A DNA stretch of 7,751 nt from an uncultured Clostridia bacterium (GCA_945788655.1 CALZMV010000058.1:1-7751), one strand, 5' to 3'. Positions 1 through 6,576 are shown, numbered from the stretch's first letter. Translations and numbers: made by a program. Notes: generated from the letters alone by a model not told the origin.

Positions 1-2
1 TT

Positions 3-31
3 AAAGACGGTTATATTAAGCCGTCTTTTTT
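3..31 (+). terminator. Intrinsic terminator of the gene upstream of the window
   Basis: An 8-bp perfect stem (AAAGACGG at 3-10 with CCGTCTTT at 21-28) encloses a 10-base A/T-rich loop. The 3' arm runs directly into a T run ending at 31. This is the form of a Rho-independent terminator on the + strand. The gene it would end lies outside the window. Because the A run on the 5' side mirrors the T run, some activity on the opposite strand is possible. Confidence 0.8.
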
Positions 32-39
32 CATATAAT
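11..39 (+). promoter_or_regulatory. Candidate sigma-E-type promoter for spoIID, overlapping the terminator
   Basis: TTATATT (11-17) and CATATAAT (32-39) are separated by 14 bases. They resemble the mother-cell sigma-E elements known from Bacillus (roughly -35 KMATATT, -10 CATACAnT, spacer near 14). spoIID is a sigma-E regulon gene in B. subtilis, which fits. The weak points are that the start site would fall near 43-47, almost on the ribosome binding site at 46-50, and that the -35 element sits in the terminator loop. TATAAT at 34-39 is also a perfect sigma-A -10 box, but no -35 matching TTGACA lies at the right distance. Confidence 0.4.
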
Positions 40-45
40 TGCATC

Positions 46-50
46 GGAGG
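46..50 (+). promoter_or_regulatory. Ribosome binding site of spoIID with two possible starts
   Basis: GGAGG at 46-50 lies 4 bases before the ATG at 55 and 10 bases before the in-frame ATG at 61. Spacings at the other genes in this window are 6 to 9 bases, so neither start is ideal. The choice changes the protein by only two residues before the membrane segment. Confidence 0.75.
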
Positions 51-54
51 CTTT

Positions 55-1035
55 ATGTTAATGAAAGGTGCAATTAAGATGATTGTTTTAGTGTTGCTGC
101 TGTTTGTAGGTGTTCCTCTTGTCATTGGAATGTCAGCCTGGAATGCGAGCAGAGAAGACGATACATCAGATTACAAAATAAGAACTCCGGACAAAGTAAA
201 GGTATGGATTTCAGAAGAGGGAAAGACAAAGAAAATAGATTTTGAGGAATACGTGTTATGCGTAGTAGCTTCAGAAATGCCATCATCTTTCGAAGAAGAG
301 GCATTAAAGGCTCAGGCTGTAGCTGTAAGAACATATGCAATGTCAAGGATCCTTAAATACGAAGAAACGCAAAATGAAACCCACAAGGAAGCACCTCTGT
401 GTGATACAGTCCATTGCCAGGTGTATAAAACCACAGATGAGCTGGTACAAGCCCACGGTAAAGACTGGAAAAATAGTGGCCTTGTAAAAGTCAAAAAAGC
501 ATGTGCGGAAACTGAAGGAGAACTGCTGTATTATAACAAGAAGCTGGTAACGCAGCCCCTTTTTTTCAGCTCAAGCGGAGGTCAGACAGAAAACTCTGAG
601 GATGTTTTTTCGGGAGAATACCCATATCTGGTAAGTGTCCCTAGTCCTTATGAAGATGGGGCAAAGCATGAAAACGAGAAGAAGACTTTTTCATTTAAAG
701 AAGTAGAAAACAAGATGAACAGTGCTTTCAGTGATAGGGAAACGGGTATTGTAGGAAAGAGCAATATTAAGATACTTTCAAGAACTGCAGGTGGCAGAGT
801 AGATCGGATGCAGATTGGTAAAAGCACGTATAAAGGAACTGAAGTCAGGAGCGGTCTTGGGTTAAGTTCTGCATTGTTTTCCGTCGTGATAAAGGAGAAC
901 GGGATAGAAATTACTTCAAGCGGATATGGTCACGGAGTTGGATTAAGTCAATATGGAGCCAATGGAATGGCGAAGCAGGGAAAAAACTACAAAGAAATAT
1001 TGTCATACTACTATACAGGAACAGAAGTATTTTAA
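55..1035 (+). CDS. spoIID: Stage II sporulation protein D (SpoIID), membrane-anchored lytic transglycosylase
   Basis: SpoIID cleaves glycan strands of septal peptidoglycan and, with SpoIIM and SpoIIP, drives engulfment of the forespore. The 326-residue product is close to the usual SpoIID length (about 340). Residues 7-28 form one hydrophobic N-terminal segment, predicting a single-pass membrane anchor with the enzyme outside. The ASEMP motif holds E74, matching the family's catalytic glutamate. H110, C116, H120 and C121 resemble the His/Cys zinc site described for clostridial SpoIID. The C-terminal signature GHGVGLSQYGA (292-302) is typical of the SpoIID/LytB family. The start may be at 61 instead of 55. 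It is not followed by spoIIQ or spoIIID, the neighbours common in Clostridia; fbp comes next after a 119-base gap. A non-sporulation SpoIID/LytB paralogue is possible but less likely given full length and motifs. Confidence 0.93.
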   Translation: MLMKGAIKMIVLVLLLFVGVPLVIGMSAWNASREDDTSDYKIRTPDKVKVWISEEGKTKKIDFEEYVLCVVASEMPSSFEEEALKAQAVAVRTYAMSRILKYEETQNETHKEAPLCDTVHCQVYKTTDELVQAHGKDWKNSGLVKVKKACAETEGELLYYNKKLVTQPLFFSSSGGQTENSEDVFSGEYPYLVSVPSPYEDGAKHENEKKTFSFKEVENKMNSAFSDRETGIVGKSNIKILSRTAGGRVDRMQIGKSTYKGTEVRSGLGLSSALFSVVIKENGIEITSSGYGHGVGLSQYGANGMAKQGKNYKEILSYYYTGTEVF

Positions 1036-1073
1036 GCGAGAATGAATATTAGGTGAGATTATTAGGGTTTACC

Positions 1074-1103
1074 TTGATTTTGCATGTTAAGCTATTGTAT
1101 TAT
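1074..1103 (+). promoter_or_regulatory. Candidate sigma-A promoter for the fbp operon
   Basis: TTGATT (1074-1079) and TATTAT (1098-1103) are spaced by 18 bases in the A/T-rich gap between spoIID and fbp. They match the housekeeping consensus at 4 of 6 and 5 of 6 positions. Transcription would begin near 1110, giving a leader of about 45 bases. An inverted repeat (TTGCAT 1080-1085, ATGCAA 1115-1120) brackets the -10 element and could be an operator. No riboswitch-like fold or clear terminator after spoIID is visible in 1036-1154, so read-through from spoIID also remains possible. Confidence 0.45.
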
Positions 1104-1154
1104 AAAAGTGATATATGCAATTTGGATAGCATTAGCTAAAGGAAAGGAAAAAAC

Positions 1155-3104
1155 ATGGCTGATCTGAAATATTTAAACCGTTTGTCAAGGGATTACCCTA
1201 ATATCAAAGCTGCCTCTGCGGAAATAATTAACCTAAGGGCGATTTTAGCTCTGCCAAAGGGAACAGAGTATTTTCTCAGTGACCTGCACGGAGAGCATGA
1301 AGCTTTTATCCATATGATAAAGAGCGCTTCAGGTACTATAAAAATGAAGATTGATGAGCACTTTGATAACATCTTAAGTGAAAGAGAAAGAGAAGAACTT
1401 GCTGCACTGGTTTACAATGCAAAGGCTGAACTGAAACGAAAGAAAGAGTCTGAAAGGGACTTTGACGAATGGTGCAGAATTGCAATTTATCGTTTAATAA
1501 CGATATGCCAGTCTGTATCTACTAAATACACAAGATACAGAGTGAGACAGAGACTCCCAAAATATATCGATTACAGTATCGATGAGCTGTTACACGCAGA
1601 TGATGAAGCCAACAAGTCATACTACTACAACGAAATTATAAACTCCATTGTTGAAACAGGCATTGCCGAGGACTTCATCATTGAACTTACAGAGGCAATA
1701 AGCAGGCTGGCAGTTGATAAACTACATATTATCGGTGATATATTCGACAGAGGGGCACATCCTGATGCCATTATGGAATATCTTATGGACTTCCATGATG
1801 TGGATTTTCAGTGGGGTAACCACGATATAGTCTGGATGGGAGCGGCTGCAGGTAACAGAGCATGCATCACCAACCTCTTGAGAATGAACATCAGCTATAA
1901 CAATTTTGATATGCTTGAGGTGGGATATGGAATTAACTTAAGACCACTTGCAACTTTTGCAGAAAAGGTCTACGCTGATGACCCATGTCAGTATTTCAAA
2001 CCGCACATTTTAGATGAGAATAAATATGACCCTGTGCCTGAAGAACTTGCTGCAAAGATGCACAAAGCTATTGCAATCTGCCAGTTTAAGCTTGAGGGAC
2101 AGCGTATAATGGCACATCCTGAATACAAGCTGGAAAAGAGACTCCTTCTTGATAAGATAAATCTTGAAGAAGGAACCGTTGAAGTGGAAGGAGTAAAATG
2201 GCCTCTTCGCGATACTAATTTCCCTACTTTGGATCTAAACGATCCGTACCAGCTGACAGCTGAAGAAGAAGAAGTTGTAAATGCTTTAGTTGCTTCTTTC
2301 CTAAACTCAGACAAGCTTCAGAAACATATAAAGTTCCTGTTTACCCACGGTGAATTATACACTAAGATAAACGGCAACCTGATGTACCATGGATGCATTC
2401 CTATGGACGAAGAAGGCGAGTTTATGGAAGTTGAACTCAATGGAAAAACTCTGAAGGGCAAAGCTCTTATGGATTTCTTAGATGATCAGGTGAGAAGAGC
2501 TTACTATTCCGAGAAAGACCAGGATGAAAGAGAATACGATGCCGACCTGATGTGGTACTTATGGCTTGGCGGAGATTCTCCTCTCTTTGGCAAAGAAAAG
2601 ATGACAACCTTTGAACGTCTTTTCATTGAGGACAAGTCAACTCATAAGGAATATACAAGACCATATTACAAGCTGATTAAAGAGAGAAAAGCCTGCGAAA
2701 AGATTTTGCTTGAATTCGGCTTAGATCCAAACAAGAGCAAAATCTTAAATGGGCATGTTCCTGTTAAGATTAAGGATGGAGAATCCCCTATTAAGGGAGG
2801 AGGTCTTCTCTACGTAATTGATGGAGGTATTTCCAAGGCTTATCAGAAACAGACCGGTATTGCAGGATATACTTTTATTTACAATTCCAGATTTATGGCA
2901 TTTGCTGAACATAAACCTTATTCACCGCTTCGTGAAGATGGAACTCAGGAATTCCATTCGCCTGTAATGAAAATCGTTGAAAATCTACCTGAGAGACTTC
3001 TTATTATTGACACAGACCAGGGCAAGGACCTTGTTGGCAAGGTAGAAGACCTCAGGAGCCTGATACAGGCGTTTAAGAATGGCGAAATCAAAGAAAAGTA
3101 TTAA
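1155..3104 (+). CDS. fbp: Fructose-1,6-bisphosphatase, class 3 (Firmicutes type)
   Basis: This cytosolic enzyme hydrolyses fructose-1,6-bisphosphate to fructose-6-phosphate and phosphate, the committed step of gluconeogenesis. The 649-residue length fits the large class 3 family (B. subtilis Fbp is about 670) and not the smaller classes 1 and 2. Calcineurin-like metallophosphatase motifs occur in order: SDLHGE (42-47, D43 and H45), GDIFDRG (194-200), GNHD (221-224), a late NGHVPVK (532-538, H534) and DGG (556-558). These supply the expected metal ligands. The start is set by the purine-rich AAAGGAAAGG at 1138-1147. It is the first of five closely packed genes. The B. subtilis homologue is known to respond to phosphoenolpyruvate and AMP; whether this one does cannot be read from sequence. 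No frameshift or missing motif was seen. Confidence 0.96.
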   Translation: MADLKYLNRLSRDYPNIKAASAEIINLRAILALPKGTEYFLSDLHGEHEAFIHMIKSASGTIKMKIDEHFDNILSEREREELAALVYNAKAELKRKKESERDFDEWCRIAIYRLITICQSVSTKYTRYRVRQRLPKYIDYSIDELLHADDEANKSYYYNEIINSIVETGIAEDFIIELTEAISRLAVDKLHIIGDIFDRGAHPDAIMEYLMDFHDVDFQWGNHDIVWMGAAAGNRACITNLLRMNISYNNFDMLEVGYGINLRPLATFAEKVYADDPCQYFKPHILDENKYDPVPEELAAKMHKAIAICQFKLEGQRIMAHPEYKLEKRLLLDKINLEEGTVEVEGVKWPLRDTNFPTLDLNDPYQLTAEEEEVVNALVASFLNSDKLQKHIKFLFTHGELYTKINGNLMYHGCIPMDEEGEFMEVELNGKTLKGKALMDFLDDQVRRAYYSEKDQDEREYDADLMWYLWLGGDSPLFGKEKMTTFERLFIEDKSTHKEYTRPYYKLIKERKACEKILLEFGLDPNKSKILNGHVPVKIKDGESPIKGGGLLYVIDGGISKAYQKQTGIAGYTFIYNSRFMAFAEHKPYSPLREDGTQEFHSPVMKIVENLPERLLIIDTDQGKDLVGKVEDLRSLIQAFKNGEIKEKY

Positions 3105-3140
3105 CCAATCAGGTCATTAATAATAAAAGAGGAGTATAAG

Positions 3141-4079
3141 ATGGCAAAAGAGAGAAAATACATGGGGCTTTCCCAGCATTTGTACAGTGTGTTTTTTGCG
3201 CCGAGAGGCAACGAGCGTATGATTAAGCTGGGTAAGGATATAGCACAGCAGTATCTTAACCCTTTCGATAAACTAATAGGAGTTGTGGGTGAAGCAGGCT
3301 CCGGCAAGAGCATGCTTATTAAAGGAATGTTCCCGGGACTGGATCTTTGCAACGACGATAACGGTGTCAATATCAGACCGCTTCCTATCCTTGATGTTGA
3401 TGAGGATGAAGGATTTTATGCTCCCCATACTTACCATATGGACGTGAGATTTGAGATGGCATTCACTCAGCCACATGTTCTGGCTGAAGCGGTTAAGACG
3501 GCTATTAAGAAAAACAGAAGAGTGATAATAGAGCATTTTGATCTGCTGTACCCGTTTCTGGAGATGAATGCCAATCTGCTGATAGGAGTAGGAGAAGAGG
3601 TAATTGTAACCAGACCTACTTTCTTCGGACCCCTTCCCGAAGATTTGGCAAAGATTGTTCATTACAGCATTCAGTTCCGTAAGATGGCACATACTGCTGA
3701 AGACCTGGTTGAACATTGTATGTCACCTGAACTCTTCGAGAAATGTTACCATGGTGACGTAAAGAGAGGTTTCAGTCTTGGATTTAAAGAAAAACCAGAG
3801 ATTGATCTTGACGCACTGGAGAAAGATGTTAAGGATCATATCGATGCCAACTATTCCATCGATTTCTGTGATGAAGACCATATATATATTGATACGGTTA
3901 AACACAAATGTACAGGACCTAGAATACATGTGCGTTCAACAGGTGAAATAGAGAATTTCAGACTGCTCAAAAAGATATACTATGATCCGTCGCAGGAAAT
4001 GTACCTTATCATCGGTCTTGTAGGAGCAGACCTTGGAAGAGAGATAGCAGACCTGAACGAAATAAATTTTAAGAGTTAA
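3141..4079 (+). CDS. P-loop NTPase fused to an AlaRS second-additional-domain-like region, function unknown
   Basis: The 312-residue product has two parts. Residues about 40-170 look like a P-loop nucleotide-binding domain, with Walker A GEAGSGKS at 50-57 and a possible Walker B strand RVIIEHFD at 127-134. Residues about 175-312 resemble the editing (second additional) domain of alanyl-tRNA synthetase and AlaX: HTAEDLV at 184-190 recalls HTATHLL, and a C-terminal HVRSTGEI at 263-270 recalls the HV..TGEI strand after the CGGTH motif. The metal ligands differ: D188 stands where the second His of HxxxH is expected, and C257 and H263 are spaced CX5H instead of CX3H. I recall a clostridial family annotated with this AlaRS domain name and no known role. 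There is no signal peptide or membrane segment, so it should be cytosolic. AGAGGAG at 3128-3134 supports the start. It sits between fbp and fumarase with short gaps, so co-transcription is likely. A metabolite kinase or a tRNA- or amino-acid-related trans-editing role are both only guesses. Confidence 0.75.
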   Translation: MAKERKYMGLSQHLYSVFFAPRGNERMIKLGKDIAQQYLNPFDKLIGVVGEAGSGKSMLIKGMFPGLDLCNDDNGVNIRPLPILDVDEDEGFYAPHTYHMDVRFEMAFTQPHVLAEAVKTAIKKNRRVIIEHFDLLYPFLEMNANLLIGVGEEVIVTRPTFFGPLPEDLAKIVHYSIQFRKMAHTAEDLVEHCMSPELFEKCYHGDVKRGFSLGFKEKPEIDLDALEKDVKDHIDANYSIDFCDEDHIYIDTVKHKCTGPRIHVRSTGEIENFRLLKKIYYDPSQEMYLIIGLVGADLGREIADLNEINFKS

Positions 4080-4084
4080 TAATT

Positions 4085-4089
4085 AGGAG
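4085..4089 (+). promoter_or_regulatory. Ribosome binding site that decides the GTG start of fumarase alpha
   Basis: AGGAG at 4085-4089 ends 9 bases before GTG at 4099. The next in-frame ATG comes only at residue 16, inside the conserved N-terminal region, and has no comparable site. This supports the non-ATG start. Confidence 0.75.
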
Positions 4090-4098
4090 AAAACTTAA

Positions 4099-4938
4099 GT
4101 GAAGATAATAAAAAGTGAAGAATTGACAGTAGCAATAAGAGAGATGTGCATGAATGCAAACTATCATCTTCCGAAGGATATGAAGGATGCCATATGCACA
4201 TGCAGAGAAAACGAACCTTTTGATATTGCAAAGAATATCCTTGGAAAAATTGAAGAAAACTTTAATATTGCTGATGAAGATGAAGTTCCTATCTGTCAGG
4301 ATACAGGTCTTGCCCTTGTTTTCCTTGAAATAGGACAGGATGTGCATATTGAAGGCGACTTAAGAAGTGCCGTTGATGAAGGCGTGAGACAGGGCTACAC
4401 AGATGGATATTTAAGAAAATCATGTGTTAAGGATCCGTTTGACAGAGTAAATACAAAGGATAATACTCCTGCAGTATTGTACACCGATATAGTTCCCGGA
4501 GACGAACTTAGAATTACAGTTGCACCAAAGGGCTTTGGAAGTGAAAACATGAGCCAGATTAAGATGCTCAAGCCGTCCGATGGATTAGAGGGAGTAAAGC
4601 AGTTTATCCTTAAGGTTGTTGAAGAAGCAGGTCCAAACCCTTGCCCTCCAATTGTAGTTGGTGTAGGTGTAGGAGGAACCTTTGACAAGGCAGCATTGCT
4701 GGCTAAAAAGGCGTTGCTGAGACCTGTAAATCAGCGCAATGACAATCCGTTTTATTCAGATCTTGAAGCGGAGATGCTTGAAAAAATTAACGCGCTTGGC
4801 ATTGGACCTCAGGGCTTTGGAGGCAAGACGACAGCTTTAGCAGTAAATATTGAAAGTATGCCTACTCACATAGCAGGATTACCTTGTGCGGTAAACATCA
4901 ACTGCCATGCTACAAGACATGTGACAAAGGTTTTATAG
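4099..4938 (+). CDS. Fumarate hydratase, class I, alpha subunit (4Fe-4S)
   Basis: With the beta subunit it hydrates fumarate to (S)-malate reversibly, using a labile 4Fe-4S cluster as Lewis acid, which suits an anaerobe. The 279-residue length is normal for the separate alpha subunit. Three cysteines in conserved settings are the expected cluster ligands: C66 in PICQDTG, C182 in NPCPP and C269 in NCHATRH. The glycine-rich VGVGVGGTFD (187-196) and GPQGFGGKTTA (236-246) are family hallmarks. Translation starts at GTG. The stop is 13 bases before the beta gene, whose Shine-Dalgarno sequence overlaps this stop codon, so coupled synthesis is likely. L(+)-tartrate dehydratase TtdA is a close relative and cannot be fully excluded, but fumarase is the commoner role in Clostridia. 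Names such as fumA or ttdA are applied inconsistently, so no symbol is given. Confidence 0.92.
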   Translation: MKIIKSEELTVAIREMCMNANYHLPKDMKDAICTCRENEPFDIAKNILGKIEENFNIADEDEVPICQDTGLALVFLEIGQDVHIEGDLRSAVDEGVRQGYTDGYLRKSCVKDPFDRVNTKDNTPAVLYTDIVPGDELRITVAPKGFGSENMSQIKMLKPSDGLEGVKQFILKVVEEAGPNPCPPIVVGVGVGGTFDKAALLAKKALLRPVNQRNDNPFYSDLEAEMLEKINALGIGPQGFGGKTTALAVNIESMPTHIAGLPCAVNINCHATRHVTKVL

Positions 4939-4951
4939 GGAGTCAGAGAAA

Positions 4952-5512
4952 ATGGCAAAGAGAATTACAACTCCGCTTACTGCGGAAAAGACAAAAGATT
5001 TGAAGGCTGGAGACGATGTTCTTATCAGCGGAGTGATATATACAGGAAGAGATGCTGCCCACAAGAGGCTGGTTGAACTTGTCAAAGAAGGCAAACCGCT
5101 TCCTGTGGATTTAAAGGATGCAATAATATACTATGTAGGACCTGCACCAGCTAAACCGGGGCAGGCAATAGGTTCAGCAGGACCGACAACCAGTTACAGA
5201 ATGGATGCATATGCACCGACTCTTCTGGATTTGGGGCTGAAGGGCATGATTGGCAAGGGCAAGCGTTCAGATGAAGTTATCGATGCAATGAAGAGAAACG
5301 ATGCTGTATATTTTGGCGCCATCGGTGGTGCAGGAGCACTTCTTTCCAAATGCATTAAAAAAGCAGAAATAGTATGCTATGAGGATTTGGGAGCTGAAGC
5401 TGTCAGACGCCTCGAGGTGGAAGATTTACCGGTAGTGGTTGTAATCGATAAAGATGGAAACAACCTTTATGAAGAAGGCAGAAAATCATATCTTGCAATG
5501 GAGAATAAATAA
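4952..5512 (+). CDS. Fumarate hydratase, class I, beta subunit
   Basis: This is the C-terminal half of class I fumarase as a separate 186-residue polypeptide; it forms the active site together with the alpha subunit. Conserved segments are TGRDAAHKR (31-39), YYVGPAP (60-66), GSAGPTTSYRMD (74-85) and IGKGKRS (100-106). T79, T80, R83 and K102 appear to correspond to substrate-binding and catalytic positions described for the Leishmania enzyme, though this alignment is from memory. The ribosome binding site AGGGAG at 4937-4942 overlaps the alpha stop codon. Its own stop overlaps the start of the GntR gene. The TtdB subunit of tartrate dehydratase is the main alternative. Confidence 0.92.
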   Translation: MAKRITTPLTAEKTKDLKAGDDVLISGVIYTGRDAAHKRLVELVKEGKPLPVDLKDAIIYYVGPAPAKPGQAIGSAGPTTSYRMDAYAPTLLDLGLKGMIGKGKRSDEVIDAMKRNDAVYFGAIGGAGALLSKCIKKAEIVCYEDLGAEAVRRLEVEDLPVVVVIDKDGNNLYEEGRKSYLAMENK

Positions 5513-5514
5513 TG
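5500..5514 (+). promoter_or_regulatory. Translational coupling junction between fumarase beta and the GntR gene
   Basis: The sequence TAATG at 5510-5514 makes the TAA stop of fumarase beta share one base with the ATG of the regulator. GGAG at 5500-5503, inside the upstream gene, lies 8 bases before this ATG. Terminating ribosomes can re-initiate here, which would tie regulator synthesis to fumarase synthesis. Confidence 0.75.
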
Positions 5515-6501
5515 TTTAGCAAAATCAGGATAGATGAGTCCGGCAAGGTGCCCATTTACAAGCAGATAGGCGACTATATAAGGCAGCAGATTGCAAAAGG
5601 GGAACTTGAGGCCGGATACAAGCTTCCTACCGTAAGGGATCTGGCCGGTGAAATAAAGGTTTCAATGGGAACGGTAAAGCATGCATATGAATATCTGGAA
5701 GACCTCGGTGCTGTTGAAATGGTTCAGGGCAAAGGAACTTTTGTCCTTGGACAGGAAGAAGACAACAGCAGCCGTAAGGATCGCGCCATGGCTGCAATGG
5801 ATGAAATGTTCCATAAACTGGAGAGGCTTGGGTTTACGCCTAGAGAAATGGAAATCTATGTGAATCTGAAACTGAAGGGTCTTGAAGAAAAGTACGAAGT
5901 TGTAAAAGTTGCAGCTATCGACTGTAATCCTGAAACACTGCAGATTATTCAGAAACAGCTGATGCAGATAGGATATGCTGAAACGGCTGTATTCAGTCTC
6001 GGTCACTTGCCTGAAATTGAAGAAAGACTTAATTCCGAGTACGATATTATTCTTACTACTTCCACCCATTATGCGGAGGTTGAACCTTATGTTAAAAATC
6101 CTCAGAAGTTGGGAATGATGGCAACTATGCCATCTATCAGAACAGTAATCAAGCTGGCAAAGATTCCTGAAAACAGCAATGTCGGTATAGTTTGTGCGAG
6201 CGATACATTTTCAAGAGTTGCCAGAGATAACTGTCAGGTTATAGGTGAATGGGCAGACAGGCTGGAAACCATGCTTTTTGGTCAGCCACAGAAGCTTAAG
6301 TCTTTTTTGAGAAAAAAGGATGCCATAATCGTGCCTGAAGGGTATGAAGCTTTTGCTTCGAGAGAAGAAAAAGAAATGATAAAAGCATTCGAAAACAAGG
6401 GTAAAACCGTCGTTTCCTACGATTACAAAATAGACAAGGGGTCCTTCATGTATGTGGAGGCTCTTATTAAAAAGTGTATCAATAAGAAAAGAAGTTCATA
6501 A
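5512..6501 (+). CDS. GntR-family transcriptional regulator with an unassigned C-terminal domain
   Basis: Residues about 10-78 form a GntR-type winged helix-turn-helix: VPIYKQIGDYIRQQI (13-27), then LPTVRDLA (38-45), a recognition-helix region VSMGTVKHAYEYLE (50-63), and the wing QGKGTF (72-77). The N-terminal layout is that of YtrA-like members. The 329-residue protein is much longer than typical YtrA regulators (about 120). A helical linker (about 86-125) leads to a region of about 200 residues with alternating strands and helices (VVKVAAIDCN at 130-139, YDIILTTST at 177-185, NVGIVCASD at 223-231, DAIIVPEG at 270-277), suggesting a two-lobed Rossmann-like ligand-binding domain. I do not see the FCD, UTRA or aminotransferase domains common in GntR proteins. 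As last gene of the fbp-fumarase transcript it plausibly controls that operon, but no operator can be proved. Confidence 0.85.
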   Translation: MFSKIRIDESGKVPIYKQIGDYIRQQIAKGELEAGYKLPTVRDLAGEIKVSMGTVKHAYEYLEDLGAVEMVQGKGTFVLGQEEDNSSRKDRAMAAMDEMFHKLERLGFTPREMEIYVNLKLKGLEEKYEVVKVAAIDCNPETLQIIQKQLMQIGYAETAVFSLGHLPEIEERLNSEYDIILTTSTHYAEVEPYVKNPQKLGMMATMPSIRTVIKLAKIPENSNVGIVCASDTFSRVARDNCQVIGEWADRLETMLFGQPQKLKSFLRKKDAIIVPEGYEAFASREEKEMIKAFENKGKTVVSYDYKIDKGSFMYVEALIKKCINKKRSS

Positions 6502-6505
6502 AATC

Positions 6506-6576
6506 AGAGCAGGTGTATTAATCTGGCTTAGGGACGCGGCAAAGCCGCGTATGCGCCATCTTAATACACCTGCTCT
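6506..6576. terminator. Long nested hairpin, probable bidirectional terminator between convergent genes
   Basis: The arms 6506-6521 and 6561-6576 are perfect 16-bp inverted complements (AGAGCAGGTGTATTAA and its reverse complement). Inside are a 4-bp helix (6524-6527 with 6555-6558) and a GC-rich 7-bp stem with an AAA loop (ACGCGGC 6534-6540, GCCGCGT 6544-6550). T runs follow on both strands: 6576-6579 on +, and the complement of 6500-6503 on - after two other bases. It fills nearly all of the 76 bases between the stop codons at 6501 and 6578, so it can end both transcripts. Its size and GC-rich core are unusual for a simple terminator, and it may be a dispersed repeat. Confidence 0.75.

Noticed and set aside
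34..39. Perfect sigma-A -10 box TATAAT before spoIID
   Set aside because: No acceptable -35 lies 16-18 bases upstream (TTATAT at 11-16 is a poor match), so the sigma-E-like reading is preferred, itself only tentatively.
1036..1154. Riboswitch, small RNA gene or terminator in the spoIID-fbp gap
   Set aside because: Only short A/T-rich complementarities are present, such as GCTAT and ATAGC at 1091-1095 and 1126-1130. There is no GC stem followed by a T run and no known aptamer pattern.
1988..2314. A 108-codon - strand open frame inside fbp
   Set aside because: Its Ser-rich translation is typical of antisense to a Glu/Lys/Leu-rich gene, and fbp is intact and well conserved across it.
3273..3716. 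A 147-codon open frame on the - strand
   Set aside because: It lies wholly opposite the P-loop/SAD gene, has no ribosome binding site at its start, and its translation has no recognisable domain. The + strand gene explains the region.
4099..5512. L(+)-tartrate dehydratase (TtdAB) instead of fumarase
   Set aside because: The two are close relatives and not separable by eye. There is no tartrate transporter or other tartrate gene nearby, and fumarase is the more common role.
5662..6069. A 135-codon open frame on the - strand
   Set aside because: It is antisense to the GntR gene, whose helix-turn-helix is clearly coding there. The antisense translation looks random and Cys/Phe/His-rich.
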